A DNA stretch of 64,000 nt from Hyaloscypha bicolor E (GCF_002865645.1 NW_020194554.1:1054001-1118000); one strand, 5' to 3'. Positions 48,738 through 61,291 are shown, counted from the first letter of the stretch. Program-made: numbers and translations. The notes: a model not told the origin generated them from the letters alone.

Positions 48738-49618
48738 TCAAAGCATATTTATCCACCCAGCCGAGTCACATATGGGTTGTACCTCGAATTGGAATCCACT
48801 TGATGAGTTCTGAGTTGGAAAGCCCCAGCATGTACCTGGTCCTGGGGAATCGATGGTATTCCACCAACAAACCGAATTACTAATTCGGAGTTCAAAAGTC
48901 AGCGATGGGTTTCTCACAATGAAAATCACTACAGGAAAGTTTTTGATAATATGGTAGAGCGAATGTGTATCCTGGGAGGAGGGGCAGACGAGAGGAACTT
49001 AACATACCAGCCAGTTGAGTTGTTGTGGAAGTCATACTCGGCGCAGCGGTCGATGCAAGTGTTCAAGTCATTTGTAGGAGTGCTGACGACGTTGGCTCCG
49101 ATAGTAACAAGAACCGTGTTGCAGAACTTGCGAAATGAATAGACCTGTGGACCTAGAGTCACATCATATAACGTGCCGTTTGACGATGGGCAGTCTCGAG
49201 ATAATGTCTGAGATGGACCTATTACCTCCGTGGTCGTGACCGTAATTGGCTTTGAACTGGTTGGAGTAGGAGTGTTGTTCGTATTTGAGGTAGAGGATGA
49301 CGAGGCGGAGGTGACTGTATCATTCGATGGCTGGCCTGTTGTCGTAGAAGAACTGTCCTTGGACTTCTGAGATCGGGCAGCCATCGACCCGCCAATGCCA
49401 CCGCCGACTGCTGCGCCTATGACCACGACAGCCGTGATTATCGAGAACAAGATCCAAAAGCTCCGTGCTTTCAGACCACAGATACGGTTCTTATGAACCT
49501 TCGAGCTGTACCCATCATCAGGATGGGGTGGTGTTGGGTCCTGCTCGTCGATATACTGCAAACCTGCCTCCGGAACCACTTCAGGAGCAGAGTACCAAGA
49601 GTCTGGTGTGGAGTTCAT
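48738..49618 (-). CDS. Single-pass membrane protein with Ser/Thr-rich stalk and Cys-rich end
   Basis: Predicted 250 aa in two exons, 49618-49008 and 48879-48738. The 128-bp intron starts GTATGT, has a GCTGAC branch site and ends ATTAG. Splicing turns STGW into STGCNSVCWW, restoring a cysteine. Layout: cytosolic N-terminus (residues 1-50, Pro/Asp-rich), one membrane helix (about 53-78, SFWILFSIITAVVVIGAAVG), a Ser/Thr/Asn-rich probably glycosylated stalk (about 82-130), then a domain with about eight cysteines (CPSSNG, KFCNTV, NTCIDRCAEYDFH, CWW, TCWGF, PICDSAGW). This architecture is frequent in ascomycetes and suggests a cell-surface or wall-sensing protein of apple/WSC-like style, by resemblance only. 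No partner gene is evident nearby. Confidence 0.7.
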
Positions 49619-49844
49619 CCCAGCGGCTTAACCCAAGTATGGTAAGGCTGGACTTTCGTTCGCGTATGTAAACGAATAAACGGTTGAGAGCAACAGAGAG
49701 TAAAATTTGGAGAACTGTATGGACGTATATTTGGAGGATGGGACGAGATAAAGTCTGCCAGCAGATGATCATATATGGAAATTGAGGCACAGTTGTCTTT
49801 AAGCTTCCTGCAGTTGGGTTTTAGGTATCACAGGCATCACTGGC

Positions 49845-49875
49845 CTATCCGTTCCGCTGCCGCCAGGGACGAATT
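49845..49875 (+). repeat. Left 31-bp terminal inverted repeat
   Basis: Perfect inverse match to 51851-51881. It begins CTATCCGTTCCGC and ends GACGAATT. Confidence 0.95.
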
Positions 49876-49977
49876 TCCGGGGCCGGAATAACTATTATTC
49901 CGGAGGAACACCAAAACTACGCTTTGATATTTACATGTAAATAAACCACCAAATTGATTAATTGCACCACAACTACG

Positions 49978-51777
49978 ATGCCGGACACTACTGTGTTCGA
50001 TTCCACTAATAAAGGGACCCTTCGGCCTAATGAGGATCCACTGCAAAAGCAGGGGAGTGCTTTTAAGCCTATGCAATTACCCCAATTCGGCTGGGAAATC
50101 ACCTTACCTGAAGATGTCTCTCCAGATGATCCTATTACTTTATTTACTATGTATTATACCCCTGAAATCATCGATTTAATAGTCAAGAAGACAAACGATT
50201 ATATACGAAAACCTCAAGACGAATCCTGCCCTTATATACAAGCAAACGAATAGTATCTAACATATCATAGAGAGATTTATATCTACCTTACAATTCGGAT
50301 ATATATGAGCTTATATATGGATAATGAGATTATGGACTATTGGAATACAAAGGATATAATGCCTGAGTATCCAATTACGAAGTATTTAAGTAGGAATCGG
50401 TTTCAGGAGCTCTATATACGTATGCGATTCCATAGAAATCAAGAACAAGGCCCGTACGAGAAGGTAACCTTTATTTTCCTGTCCATTTTACCTGAAACTA
50501 GCTAATAAATTACCGAGCAGGTTAAAGCCTTAAGTATATATATTCAAGCGATTAATTTGAGCGTTTGGAAGCCTGGACGGGACTTGGCAGTGGACGAGAT
50601 AATCGTACGATTTGAAGGTCGATTAAAGGAAACGACTACTGTTCCAAATAAGCCTATACCTACTGGATATAAGGTTTGGGGGGCAGCCCAGAGGGGATTC
50701 TTACTCGTATAGAACTGGCATATTCCTGGACAAAAAAATGGGCCTTTAGGAGTATGTACTCCAAGGGAGCTTGGTAGGACGATTAAGGCTGGAAATGGGG
50801 GAAATAAGATACAAGCAGTAGTTCTGCACCTGATTAAAAGGTTGCCCAAGCCTCCTAAGGGATCTGGCTACCACGTTTACCTTGATAATCTCTTTATTTC
50901 TACTCGCTTTATCCAATATACTCGTTCCCAGGGAGTTGTAATTACTGGGACTTATAGGACCACTAGTAGGGTTATTAAGAAGCTTCTTGACCTTTAGAAA
51001 TCAGACAAAAAGGATATAATTCCTTAGGGAAAGACCTATTCTATATATACGTCTAATAGAGAGGTATATTATATTGGGTAGAAAGATCAAGCCTTTGTTT
51101 TAATAATGTCTTCCTTTATATCAGGTAATAAGCGAGTTGAGAGGCTAAGGAAAAGGCCTAAGGAGACTTCTTCTAAAGCAAAGACTATACGAAAGCCCTT
51201 TGGTAAAGAGCCTGTCAAAGTACTCTCGATTCCTGCAATTGCGGACGGATATAATTATTATATAGGAGCAGTTAACGAGTTTGATTACTTGACTGCTCAG
51301 AATTCTGGTTTACGGTACGTAGAACGTAGAGGGCACCAAGCACTTGAGCACTGGCTACTTTATACGGTTCTAATTAACTGCTATTTACTTGCTTTATACA
51401 GTAATATTCCAGAGCCTCGGCAAGTAAGCTTTAGAAGTCAATAGGACTTCAGAATACAGCTAGTTAGTACTTTACTAGCTAAAGCCCAGGACAGTGAGAT
51501 CTGCCCAAAGAGAAGAATATTACAGATTAGCCAGGGAGCTAGTAAGGTGCCTGTGAGAAAGCACGAGCAAATAAAGCTTAGTAAAATTGGGAAGTGTATA
51601 TGTTATAAGGGACTGAGATATGGGGATCGGCCACAAAAACGAGTTGCACTAGCTCAAATTGCAGCTAATCAGGGGCGAGAGAGCTATAGGAGAGATAGCT
51701 TCTATGGATATAAACAGTGTGATGTTCGCTTATGTAAAAATCGTGGGTGTTTTGATGTATTTCATAGAGAGAGGTAG
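49978..51777 (+). pseudogene. piggyBac-type transposase, stop-riddled
   Basis: The reading starts at ATG 49978 (MPDTTVFDSTNKG) and stays in one frame to the TAG at 51775. A 57-bp intron (50464-50520, GTAACC...GAGCAG) is removed on the way. Six in-frame stops interrupt it, at 50251, 50710, 50995, 51025, 51079 and 51442. All are TAG, as expected from TGG (or CAG) codons after RIP. Family features are: LSRNRFQELYIRMRFH; AVDEIIVRFEGR with the first catalytic Asp; PTGYKVWGAAQRGFLL; GYHVYLDNLFIS with the second Asp; and NEFDYLTAQNSG. The C-terminal region is Cys-rich (CICYKG, QCDVRLCKNRGC), as in piggyBac proteins. Inactive as it stands. Confidence 0.85.
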
Positions 51778-51850
51778 AATTGAAGCGATTGAGGGGGAAA
51801 TCCAGCCCTCTGATTGGCCAGAATTAAGCGAAAACCAGTGTGCACGGACC

Positions 51851-51881
51851 AATTCGTCCCTGGCGGCAGCGGAACGGATAG
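51851..51881 (-). repeat. Right 31-bp terminal inverted repeat
   Basis: Perfect inverse match to the left end; it finishes GGAACGGATAG. Confidence 0.95.
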
Positions 51882-52251
51882 ATTCTTGTTGGCATATCGA
51901 AGCAACAACGGAAGCCTTTCCGGATTAGCGAAGTTTCACTGCCCTGTAGATTCCATTCTGTGGTCGGCAAGCCGAAGCGACGGAAGCCAATTAAATTCCC
52001 GCGATTAGTGCTGTACAGCCTATAAAGGCTTAGGTGGGCTTCAGGGCGGCTCGCTTACCAAGGTGTTGCGGCGCAATGCAATGATCTTTCTATTCCTGTA
52101 CTGTAGCTTTCAAACACCAACATCTCTTTGGATTCCAACACCACCACCATTTCCACATGTCCGCAGAACACCAGCTATTTGGAACTCGTTTCCATGAAAA
52201 CCTCACTGGGACTGTAACTGTGACTGTCGAGCTTCAACCTTCAAAGTCACC
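51882..52251. other. 5' flank of GT61 gene
   Basis: No gene seen. It contains the leader of the glycosyltransferase gene, with repeated ACCACCA / CCAACACC motifs near 52110-52150. The context TCACCATGATGG at the start codon is favourable for initiation. Confidence 0.5.
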
Positions 52252-53992
52252 ATGATGGCAGGTCCCATACGCCTGAACCGCAAGTACAGCATCCTCAGCT
52301 CCGCCATTTGTTTGGGTCTCGTCGTCGTGGTGTACTACATGTACTGCGTGGGCGAGCTGCCAAAGTTCTTTTCGGGCAACTTCAATGAAGGAAGCCTTCG
52401 ACAATCCAAACCATTGACAGAGACGAAAGATGACGAGATTGCCCTCAAATCGCCAAAGCCCCCAGCTGCTACTGCGAGTCTTCCGGTAGATTATTCGCCT
52501 TTAACATTCAGCGAAAGCCAGCAGAAATGCGAGCTATTCTTCACGCCGGCCTATCTCAAGCACATCGCGACCCATCAACTACCATACTGCGAATCGGAGT
52601 CGCTAAGCGCATTTCAGTGCTTTACAGCACCACGACTTACGATACCGATGACGGGAGGGTGGGGACAGACCGACCCTCTGTGCATCGCCCAAGGCGTGTC
52701 TTTTCGTCCGGAGCAGCAGACCGGCTCAGAGCAGGAATTTGGCATCCAATGCAAACTTCGGGATCTAGCAGCGGAGCGAGCCAACTCCTCAGATGTTGCA
52801 ACTGAGCTCGAAGGCTTCCGTGACCGGCCTACAGACTGGGGATGGTATTGGGGTGATACAGGCGTGGGTGCTTCGTTGAAGACCTGGAAATTTGAAAACA
52901 GCGGGGACATCGAAGCCTGTACACGGGAGAAGAGTGATAGCAAGGAGTGGGTGATGCTTATGCGACGGGATAGCACCGATACACACAACCTATGGCACAA
53001 GTTGATGGAGATTTTGCAAGTACGTTTTCGGAGCTATTCTTTCCCTTGCTTTTTTTCATCCTATTTCATTCCCCTCCACAAATGCCTGCGCAACGAATCT
53101 AACGATCACGTTGTATTAGGCGCGGCATAGTTTGGATGCAGTACGGATCGCTATCAACCCTGCCACCGGAACACCTTGGCTGTCCGACGAAGATGCCGCA
53201 CATGTTCAACTAGTCTTTGACGATGATCGGGAGGAGCTACTGGAACCACTCTGGGAGATTGTTACTGGGAAAAAGCCCATCCGCAAGAGCTCCTGGGAGC
53301 GAGCAGCTTGCTTTGGCAATGTGATCCTTCCGCTTCCTGGATGTGGCAGTCCTTTTTGGTCTAACCTACTGGACACTGGCTATCCTGAGACCTGCCCCTC
53401 GCAGACGCTTTTGACGACATACGTCCACCGCATCTTTGAATTCTACGGCGTGGTCCAGCGCCCCGTCACCGAGATTCACAAACATCCGACTATTACAATC
53501 GTGGAGCGAAAAGAGAATAGGAAGTTTGTCGCACTCGACCGTTGGGTGAAAAGTCTGAAGGAACGCTACCCACAGTCTCCTATCAATGTGGTCGATTTCG
53601 CCAGTATTACAATTCAAGAGCAGATCAAACTTGCCCAGTCGACTGACATCCTCGTTGGCCATCACGGCGCTGCCATGACGCACATCATTTTCATGGCACC
53701 TGGAGCGACGGCTGTTGAGATTCTGCCTCGACATTTCGACCAGCATGGCTTCCGCTCTGCAGCTGCGATGCGTGGAGTTAATTATATCGCGGGCAGATGC
53801 ATGCATAAAGAGGAGTATGAGAATGCTGTGAATGGCACACCGTTCCCGCAAGACTGGACACCTCCCACGCCCCAGGGATTCAATCATTGGCAGAATGAGG
53901 AGTGGACATATTTGACGGATGAGGATTTTCTGGGCTTGGTCGATGCTGCGGTCAGGAGTCAGATGAACAAACTTGGAAGCAGCGACTCGTAA
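52252..53992 (+). CDS. GT61 family glycosyltransferase (DUF563), type II membrane protein
   Basis: Predicted 546 aa in two exons, 52252-53019 and 53120-53992. The 100-bp intron starts GTACGT and ends TATTAG; the join gives MEILQARHSLDAVRIA. The N-terminus has a short cytosolic part, then a membrane anchor (about residues 14-34, SAICLGLVVVVYYMY) and a Pro/Lys-rich stem, the layout of Golgi glycosyltransferases. The catalytic part has the GT61 pattern: CFGNVILPLPGCG, TITIVERKENRKF, VDFASITIQEQIKLAQSTDILVG's equivalent, then HHGAAMTHIIFM (about 436-447) and AVEILPR. GT61 enzymes transfer xylose or N-acetylglucosamine to proteins or glycans; donor and acceptor cannot be read from sequence. It appears intact. 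It sits between two transposon-related elements but is not repeat-like itself. Confidence 0.9.
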
Positions 53993-55392
53993 AAATACAC
54001 GGTTCGGATATCATTGCATGAGCAATCAATGTAGTTACAGCTGTAACACCCTAGGACTTGTGAAGCAGCACATTTATTTGTTCATTCGCTTCGAGAGCAG
54101 GGCACCAAAAGTGGTAGCCGAGCTTGGAAAAGGAGGTTGAATCACGTGATATGAATCATGAAATGTTGCACTTCCCTTTATCCACTACATGAGACTTTAT
54201 CGGGCATCTTCCTTCATTACTCAGTATCTCCTTCCATGCAACGCAATATCGTTAGCTCTGAGTATGCATGAAATGAGCAGGAGCTGATCCCTAGTCTCCA
54301 ACTCCAACTTCTCCAAGACCTTGATTTCCTCGATTCACTGCATATACGAAGTACGTGGCAGTGCCCACAGCACTGGTATCGCTGCATTGTCTGCTTCAGC
54401 TGTTTAAGACCAGGGACATTGGCATAGACAGGCTACGCCATTTGACGACAAGGGAATAAGAGGTAGAGACGCTGTGCGTACGCAACGAAGGATGCAAAAC
54501 GGTGTGTGCAGCATAAACAAGAACTCAGATGATCATCCAGCATTGAGCAGTTGGTGGATGAGCTAGTGCAACAGGATGCCCACCAATATACTTACCTGTA
54601 ATAGACCCACTGCAAAGCACGCCCTCCCTCCTTCAAAACACGCGAACAACAGATCTCCGAGGTTCATTGGATCAAGCTTCCTATCGATAACTCACTCAGG
54701 TGCTAGGAAGGTAGCAAGAGTCCGAGGGGCAGCGGAGCTGAAGAAAGTATCTTCCTTCGATCGTCGACCACCGATCCCGTGTTTGGAAGGTGAATGACTC
54801 GGGAAAGACGTTCTTTCTTCTACAAACGAGACGAGACTCAGAGACGATCATCATTGGAGTATCGAGTGGCAAGTCTGCCTCGTTTGGGGGGAAGTCGTGA
54901 GATACCGAACAATCAAGCGTTCGATGTGCATTTCGGCGGCATAGAGGATCGAAATGCATCTCGCATCCAGTATCCTTTTCCGTTATCCGGTCTCGCATCC
55001 ATGAACCCCCACCCATCAGCCCTCGTATCAAACATCATTTATGTGACGAAATACATCCATGGACGAGAACCAACACTCCTGCGCCTCTTAGTCCATGATA
55101 ACACATTCTCCCTCGAGGCGCTTGGATGCCTGGGACCATGCATCTTCCCATCAAGCAGCATGTCTGCGCGGCGATCAGGCATTGGATATGAACCACGTTT
55201 GAGATGCCTTGAGAAGCTGGGCCACACCTGCCTAGGATTCAGCTGAGAGCAGGGAGACACGACACGACATCTTAATAAGACCCCACTAGCCAAGACGCCT
55301 GAGTATATAATGTCAGGCAATCTCCCGCCATTAACCCAACCATCCTCTTCAGTTCAAACACAACTTTTGCCCTCTTGTACAGAATATACGCA
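53993..55392. other. Intergenic, no gene called
   Basis: Overlapping frames on both strands (for example 54794-55246 plus and 54696-55031 minus) lack domains, splice support and convincing starts. The stretch ends with a TATA-like site before the small gene at 55393. Confidence 0.45.
55304..55310 (+). promoter_or_regulatory. TATA box candidate
   Basis: TATATAA lies 83 bp upstream of the ATG at 55393 and is followed by a pyrimidine-rich CTTTTGCCCTCTTGT leader. The position suits a core promoter for the small gene. Confidence 0.4.
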
Positions 55393-55971
55393 ATGGACGT
55401 GATCGAGTCACTTGCTAAATCTTGGTTAGACATCGCTCAGATGGATATCCATCAAGAATCATCAAGACCCTCGTGGCAGAACGGCCCCATCCAAAATACT
55501 AAGGTGATCGAAGACCCTATCTCCCTATTTAGACAATTTGTCTCCGCGGTATCTTCAGACACTTTGAAAGACATCCGACCTCGATCAGAGGTGAGTTGAA
55601 GGCCATTATGCTAGTTGGCTAGGAAAGCTTATTGTTAATCACAGTTTTCAACATTTGTACGGGATTTGTGCGTAAAGGCACCGTCCGTGGCGCAATATCT
55701 CGTCCAAGAAATCCTCAACCACTCAAGAGACGATTCCCAACCTGAAGTTCAAGGCTCCAAAGAATTCGAGACAAGCACTACCACTAAACAGTCATCAAAA
55801 AGGAGAAAGCAATCAGACCGCTCCTACCGACCTCCTAAGTCCTCTCGAACGCAGCCGGAGATTCCCAGAGACAGGGCTAAAGATTCAAACGAAGCTTCCA
55901 GCATCAATTCCCAAGTCGGTGACGACACCAGTGTGTCAAAGAACTACTCATGCTACTCATACTACTCATGA
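55393..55971 (+). CDS. Small Lys/Ser-rich protein, 3' end overrun by a transposon
   Basis: Two exons, 55393-55590 and 55645-55971, joined across a 54-bp intron (GTGAGT...TCACAG). This gives PRSE joined to FSTFVRDLCVKAP and 174 codons in all. The N-terminal half is helical (MDVIESLAKSWLDIAQ; SLFRQFVSAVSSDTLKDI; SVAQYLVQEILNH). The C-terminal half is basic and disordered (KQSSKRRKQSDRSYRPP). The last codons (YSCYSYYS) are translated from the CTACTC repeats of the adjacent element, so the original C-terminus has probably been lost. I recognise no family. Splice signals and an upstream TATA site support a real gene; whether it still works is unknown. Confidence 0.5.
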
Positions 55972-56421
55972 ATATTCATGAGTAGCGTGAGTAGAATATG
56001 AGTAGCGTAATGTCCTGAAAATTTGAGTAGAGTAGAGTATATACTCATGAGTAGTATAAGTAGTAATGAGTAGCCGTTACGTAACAATAATAAACTAAGA
56101 TTTATTTAATAATAATTAAATAATAAAGATATTTATTAAGTAGCCTCAGTAAAGGTAAGCTAGGGTTTATGTAAGACTAACTAAATATTAATTTTCTATA
56201 ATAATAAACTAGTTATACTTCTTAGAATCTTGATTTCCCCCTGACCTTTGGCTCGCTTACTAAGCAATGCCATTGCCTAATTGGATAGAAACTTGATGCT
56301 AGATGGGAGGCTTACCTGATTAGGCTAGCCTGTCACGTGTAATTGTTACGTGGGCACCTACTCACACTACTTATACTACTTATAAGTAGCTTGAGTAGAG
56401 TATAAGTAGGACCCACTACTC
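55944..56421. mobile_element. hAT-like non-autonomous element or terminus
   Basis: About 480 bp with some 13 copies of GAGTAG/CTACTC clustered at both ends (55944 to about 56085, and about 56365-56421). The inner parts of the two ends match in inverted orientation: AGTAGTATAAGTAGT and GAGTAG followed by ACGTAACAAT on the left, and the same order on the complement of the right side near 56338-56395. The middle (about 56100-56340) is unique and AT-moderate. Dense short subterminal repeats with inverted ends resemble hAT-family termini. No transposase is present, and exact tips and target duplication are not resolved. Confidence 0.5.
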
Positions 56422-56424
56422 TAT

Positions 56425-59400
56425 TCTATTATCTAGAAAGCAAATTGAACTATAATATAGTTATTATATTTATAGATTATTTATTTAAATATCTAATTAT
56501 AATTCTAGTATAAGATATAATTATAGCTAAATAGCTAGTATTTCTGTTTTTACTTTATATAGTATATTAAGTAGATATTTCAGAAATAATTATATTAGAT
56601 TAGAAACTCTAATTTATATCCGATTTTTAGAGCAAATTCTATATAAGAATTAGTATAAAGTTTAAGCTCTTTATAGCTAATTATCTCTAAATAAACAGAT
56701 AAATAGAAATTATTAATTAGTACTTTAATTAGAGATTATATTTATATATTAACTATTACTAGAATAACTAGAATAAATAGATTACTATAATTAATTATTA
56801 ATAAGCTTTCTTTTAGTATAAAACTATTAGCTAGTTCTTATTTATAACTGAAAAAGGCTATAAACCTTATATTTCTCTAGACTAGAACTCCTCTATTAAA
56901 GCTAGCTTATCTAAGAAGAAGCTAAATAGAGATAAAGCTAAAATATTAGTAAATTAATTATATAAATTATAGTAATTTATTTAAAGTTATATAAAATAAA
57001 ACAGAAATAATATATAATATAAGCTAATAAATACTACTATCTAATTAATTTCAAAGTCGGAAATAAGATATAGATTACTATAAAGTACTAGAAATCTGAT
57101 TATCCGAGCCGGAAGCTAGAGAACTAAATAGAAGGCCTGTTTGAGATTCTAGAATAGTATAACTATTTATTTCTTCTAAGACTACTAGAAACTATAAAGA
57201 TATATTTAGTTTTTTATATAGAGAAGTTATAAAAAAACCTCTAGAATTCTTTACTAGATTAAGCAAATCCGGAACTGCTTCTATTAATACTAGAGAATAG
57301 TAAATAAGAGTATAGTATTAAGTAGATTATTATAGTTAAGCTAGTAAGAAATAAGCTAAAGTATAGAATTTATTAGATTAGTTAAAATAAGAATCTAGTA
57401 TAATATATAGCTTTAATATTAAGTAATAGTCTTCTGATTTTATAGAGTTTCTATAATAATAATATTAATATACTAGAACCTCTATAAAACCTATAATATT
57501 AGCTAGACTATATAAAAAACAATATTTATTTAGAATTATATAGAAATAATAATAAATTCTTCTAAGTTATATAGTAAAGACTCTAGCTTTTTATATATAA
57601 TATTTATATTCGAGATACTAGTTTATTTTAGAAAAGAAAATAATACGAAATTAGATAGATTAATAGCTTTTATAAAGCTCGGAGATAAGCTTATTCCAAA
57701 TAGAGAAGTAATATTATAATTTAGCTTTTGACCTTATTAGCTAATATAGTTAGTTAATATAGTTATTTATATTCCGTTATCTATATTCTATTACTTTCTA
57801 GATATATATAATATAGCTGCTTTACTAGAAAAATAGGCTTGAAATATACTAGAGATATTTAGAAAGCTAAGCTCTTTCGGAACTAGTATATTATAAAGTA
57901 TATATATTCTTTTATAGCCTCCTATATTCTAGTTTTCTCTTTTTTAGCTTTGAATTGTCTTTATAAGAGACCTTCTATTCTATTTTCCAAGCCTTAAATA
58001 TTATATCTATAATAATTCCCGAGTAATTTCTTTTAATAAAGAAAAAGAGATTTCTTTTATTACTAAAGTTTAATATATTTTCTTTTATATAATAATACTA
58101 ATTCTTCTTTTTAAAAAAGTTTATTATTTTAGAACTAGTATAGAGAATTAAAGAATTAAGTTTTAGTAAAATTAATTTAAGAAATTTCAGTTATATTACT
58201 AATATATTTATATTTATATTTATTTATATAATTCTTTTATTTAAGCTAATCTAATATAAGACTTTTTTAAGCCCTTATTATAGCTAGAGACTTTAATAGT
58301 ACTCTTATAAATCGAATTACTATACTAGTTATTTATATATTTATTATATTATATATTATAATATTATATATAAATATATAGAAATATTATTAGATTCAGA
58401 AAAATCTAAAAAAGAAATATTATATAACAGATATTTCTGTATTTTTTATAAATATATAGCTATTAAATAATATAGGCTTTTAGTAAATAAATTAAATTCT
58501 AATATCTTTTTATTACTAGTTTCTCTTTTTAGTTCTAAAGTCTTTTAGTTAACTAGACTATAAATATTAATAAATATTTGCTATATAATATCTTAATATA
58601 ATATAAATTATAGCTTATAAATATTAGAATTAATTTTTTAAGTCTTATAAAAGAAATTAGTAAATTAGATAATTCTAGACTTTATATTAAAATATATTAT
58701 TATTTTTAGCTTATTATATAATATTATATTACTAATAAAAACTCAAGCTTATAACTAAAACTTATTTTAAAAATTAAAATTAATACTAAAAAAATATAAT
58801 AAAACGGATTTTATTTTAAATAGCTAATTTTAGAAAACTAGAAATTTATAAAAATTATATAATTCTAATAAAGAGAAATTAAAAAAGTAAATTACTAGAT
58901 ATATTAGAATCTTAAATATATTATAAAGCTTAATAAATTCTATCTAATAAGAAATTATTATCTAAAAAAGGCTAAATAAAAATATAATTTTCTAATAACT
59001 TTTTTATAACTAAAAAAGCTAGTATTTATATTAGATATATTAAAATTCATATATTAGAATTTAGTACTAAATATATAAAAGAATTTATATATTAGAATTT
59101 TTTAAGAATATTAAATTCTTGTATTTTTAAAAGAGATATTAAATTCTTATATAAAAAAGAAAAAAAGAAAATAGTCTAGTAATTTCATTATTTTATATCT
59201 AGCTATATAAGATACTAGTTTAAAGATCTATAATAATCTTAAGCTTAATTAGTTTTTATATCTTATAACTAAGATCTTTCTTATAAAAGCTAACTTACTA
59301 AAACTATTTAAGCTATAATACTTTAAAAAAGCTATAATATATTCGAACTCTAATAAATAAATAAATATAATAAAAAAGAAGTTCTTATTTCTATAAAAGA

Positions 59401-61121
59401 ATAAAACCTAAATACTAGTTAATTATTTAATAAATTAATAAGTTCTATCTAGTAAATAGATATATAAATATAAATAGAAATAATATAGCTAGATTATTTA
59501 ATATAAAGTCTAATAAATAATTCAGAGAGATTAGTAAAGAGAGGAAATTAATTTTAATAAGACCTTTATTATAATTATTAAACTAATAAGTTATAAGCTT
59601 ATTTTTACTATTATAGCTATTTTTAATTAGAAGATTAATTAAATAGATATTAAAACTATATTTTTATATAAGAAAATAAAAGAAATAGTTTATATAAAAT
59701 AGCTAACTAGCTTTAAAAACGAATTAGCTAAAGTCTATAAACTCAATTATATATTTTATAGTCTAAAATAAGTTCTTTAAATATAGTATAATATATTATT
59801 AGAATTCTTTTAATAGCTCGATTTTTAATTACTAAATACTAATACTAGTATTTTTTATAAAAAGAGAATTATTATTATTATTTATATAAATAATTTATTA
59901 ATTACTAAAAAAGATTATAAAGAAATTAATATATTTAAATAAATCTTTAATAAATAATTTTAAATAAATAATTTTAAATAAGTAATCTCGAAGCTATTAA
60001 TTTCTATTTAAATATAATAATTATATAAGACTATTTAAACTATATATTTTATTTTAAATAATAGTTTTATATTATAAAAGTATTCCGGAATTTTAATATA
60101 GAAAACTATAAACTAGCTTTAACTTTAATAGATCTAAACAGAAATAATCTTATTTTTATATTAAAGAGTTATTTAGCCTCTTTATTTGAAATCAAGAAAT
60201 ACTAGAAGCTAATTAGTTTACTTATATGTATTATATTTAGATTCTATTTTAATATTACTTTTATAATATTTATAATTAGTTAATTTATTATAAATATAAT
60301 AGCTAAATATATTATTATAATAAAAAGAATTCTATAATACTTATAAAATATACTTATATATTAATTTATATAATATATTTTTTTTTCCGGATTTTTTATT
60401 TTCTTTACTTTTACTTAAATATTTTATTTACTTTTAAACTTTATTTAGTATATCTAATTTATTTAGCTTCAAGTTCTAGAACCTATTATAAATAGAACTA
60501 AAATAGGCTAAATAGCTTCTTTTAACCTTTCAGGTTCTAGTTTCTCTAATATTAATTTCTAGAACTTCGGAAAGCTTCTAAAAAGCTCTATAAAATAACT
60601 AGAGCTACTTACTAGCTCTTTACTAGCTCAGTTTAGTTAAAGGGCCTATTATATTTTTAATCTAACTATAAATTTTATATTTTTAGACAAACTTATAGTT
60701 TCTTTTTCTTAGTCTAATTAGCTAATATAGCTTATTTAAGCTATATTTAGAACAGGCTAAAATAAGGCTCTAATTCTAGTAAAGCTATTAATAAAAAGTA
60801 CTAAAATTATAAAAACTATTACTAATTCCAGAATTAAGCTTTAAATAAAGTAAAAAGACTAATTTATAAAATTCGAGACTTAATAATTAAAGCTATTAGA
60901 ATATTTATATTATATAACTAGTAATTCTATTTATTAAATCTAATAGAAATCTTTAGGAAATATATAGAATTCGAATATATTTAATATACTAGTATTTTAC
61001 TAGTCTTTTAAGTTATAAACCTTAAAAATACTATTAAATAGATTAAAATCTAGTTAAGAACTCAAGCTAAACTAGCTACTTAAGCTACTTAAGCTAAAAC
61101 TACTACTTCCGAAAAGTCTAT
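56425..61121 (+). other. AT-rich block with second Copia relic
   Basis: About 4.7 kb of RIP-type A/T-rich DNA. A plus-strand Copia reverse transcriptase box is recognisable at 59865-59925 (IIYINNLLITKKDYKEINIF), and an RNase H lead-in at about 60196-60356. I could not find matching LTRs around it. The rest has no readable domain. Confidence 0.6.
59865..60356 (+). pseudogene. Copia reverse transcriptase/RNase H relic (second element)
   Basis: The reading RIIIIIYINNLLITKKDY places YINN (59883-59894) where Copia elements have a YVDD-type box. About 310 bp further on, YWKLISLLMYIIF and later YITIIKRIL match the pattern of Copia RNase H (a YxxLIGxLxYL-type start and an AKRILRYLKGT-like end). It differs from the element at 36-43 kb in the sequence around the box. 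Multiple stops; no product. Confidence 0.65.
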
Positions 61122-61291
61122 TATAATAGGGAATCAGGTAACAGGTCATATAGCTAGTTAAGTACTCTCAGCTATCTACTACTTCTATATATAGCTCTCT
61201 CCTCCTCTCCTTCTCTTCTTTCTTATAAGAATGGTACCCGAGTACTCCAGTTTTCAATATATATTTTAGTGTCTCTATATGCCCCTTTTCA
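61122..61291 (+). repeat. 5' LTR (170 bp)
   Basis: Direct repeat of 62763-62932, same length, 154 of 170 positions identical. Confidence 0.92.

Larger units (their letters stand above)
49845..51881 (+). mobile_element. piggyBac-like DNA transposon, inactivated
   Basis: A 2,037-bp element bounded by perfect 31-bp inverted repeats (49845-49875 and 51851-51881; tip CTATCCGTTCCGC). It encloses a plus-strand piggyBac-type transposase with six in-frame TAG stops. A subterminal palindrome, CCGGAATAA...TTATTCCGG, lies at about 49887-49907. Typical piggyBac elements are flanked by TTAA; I see no TTAA or any other clear target duplication next to these ends. The ends are identical although the coding part is mutated. 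Confidence 0.85.

Noticed and set aside
54696..55246. Overlapping frames on both strands between the GT61 gene and the small gene at 55393
   Set aside because: No recognisable domain, overlapping on opposite strands, nothing to choose between them.
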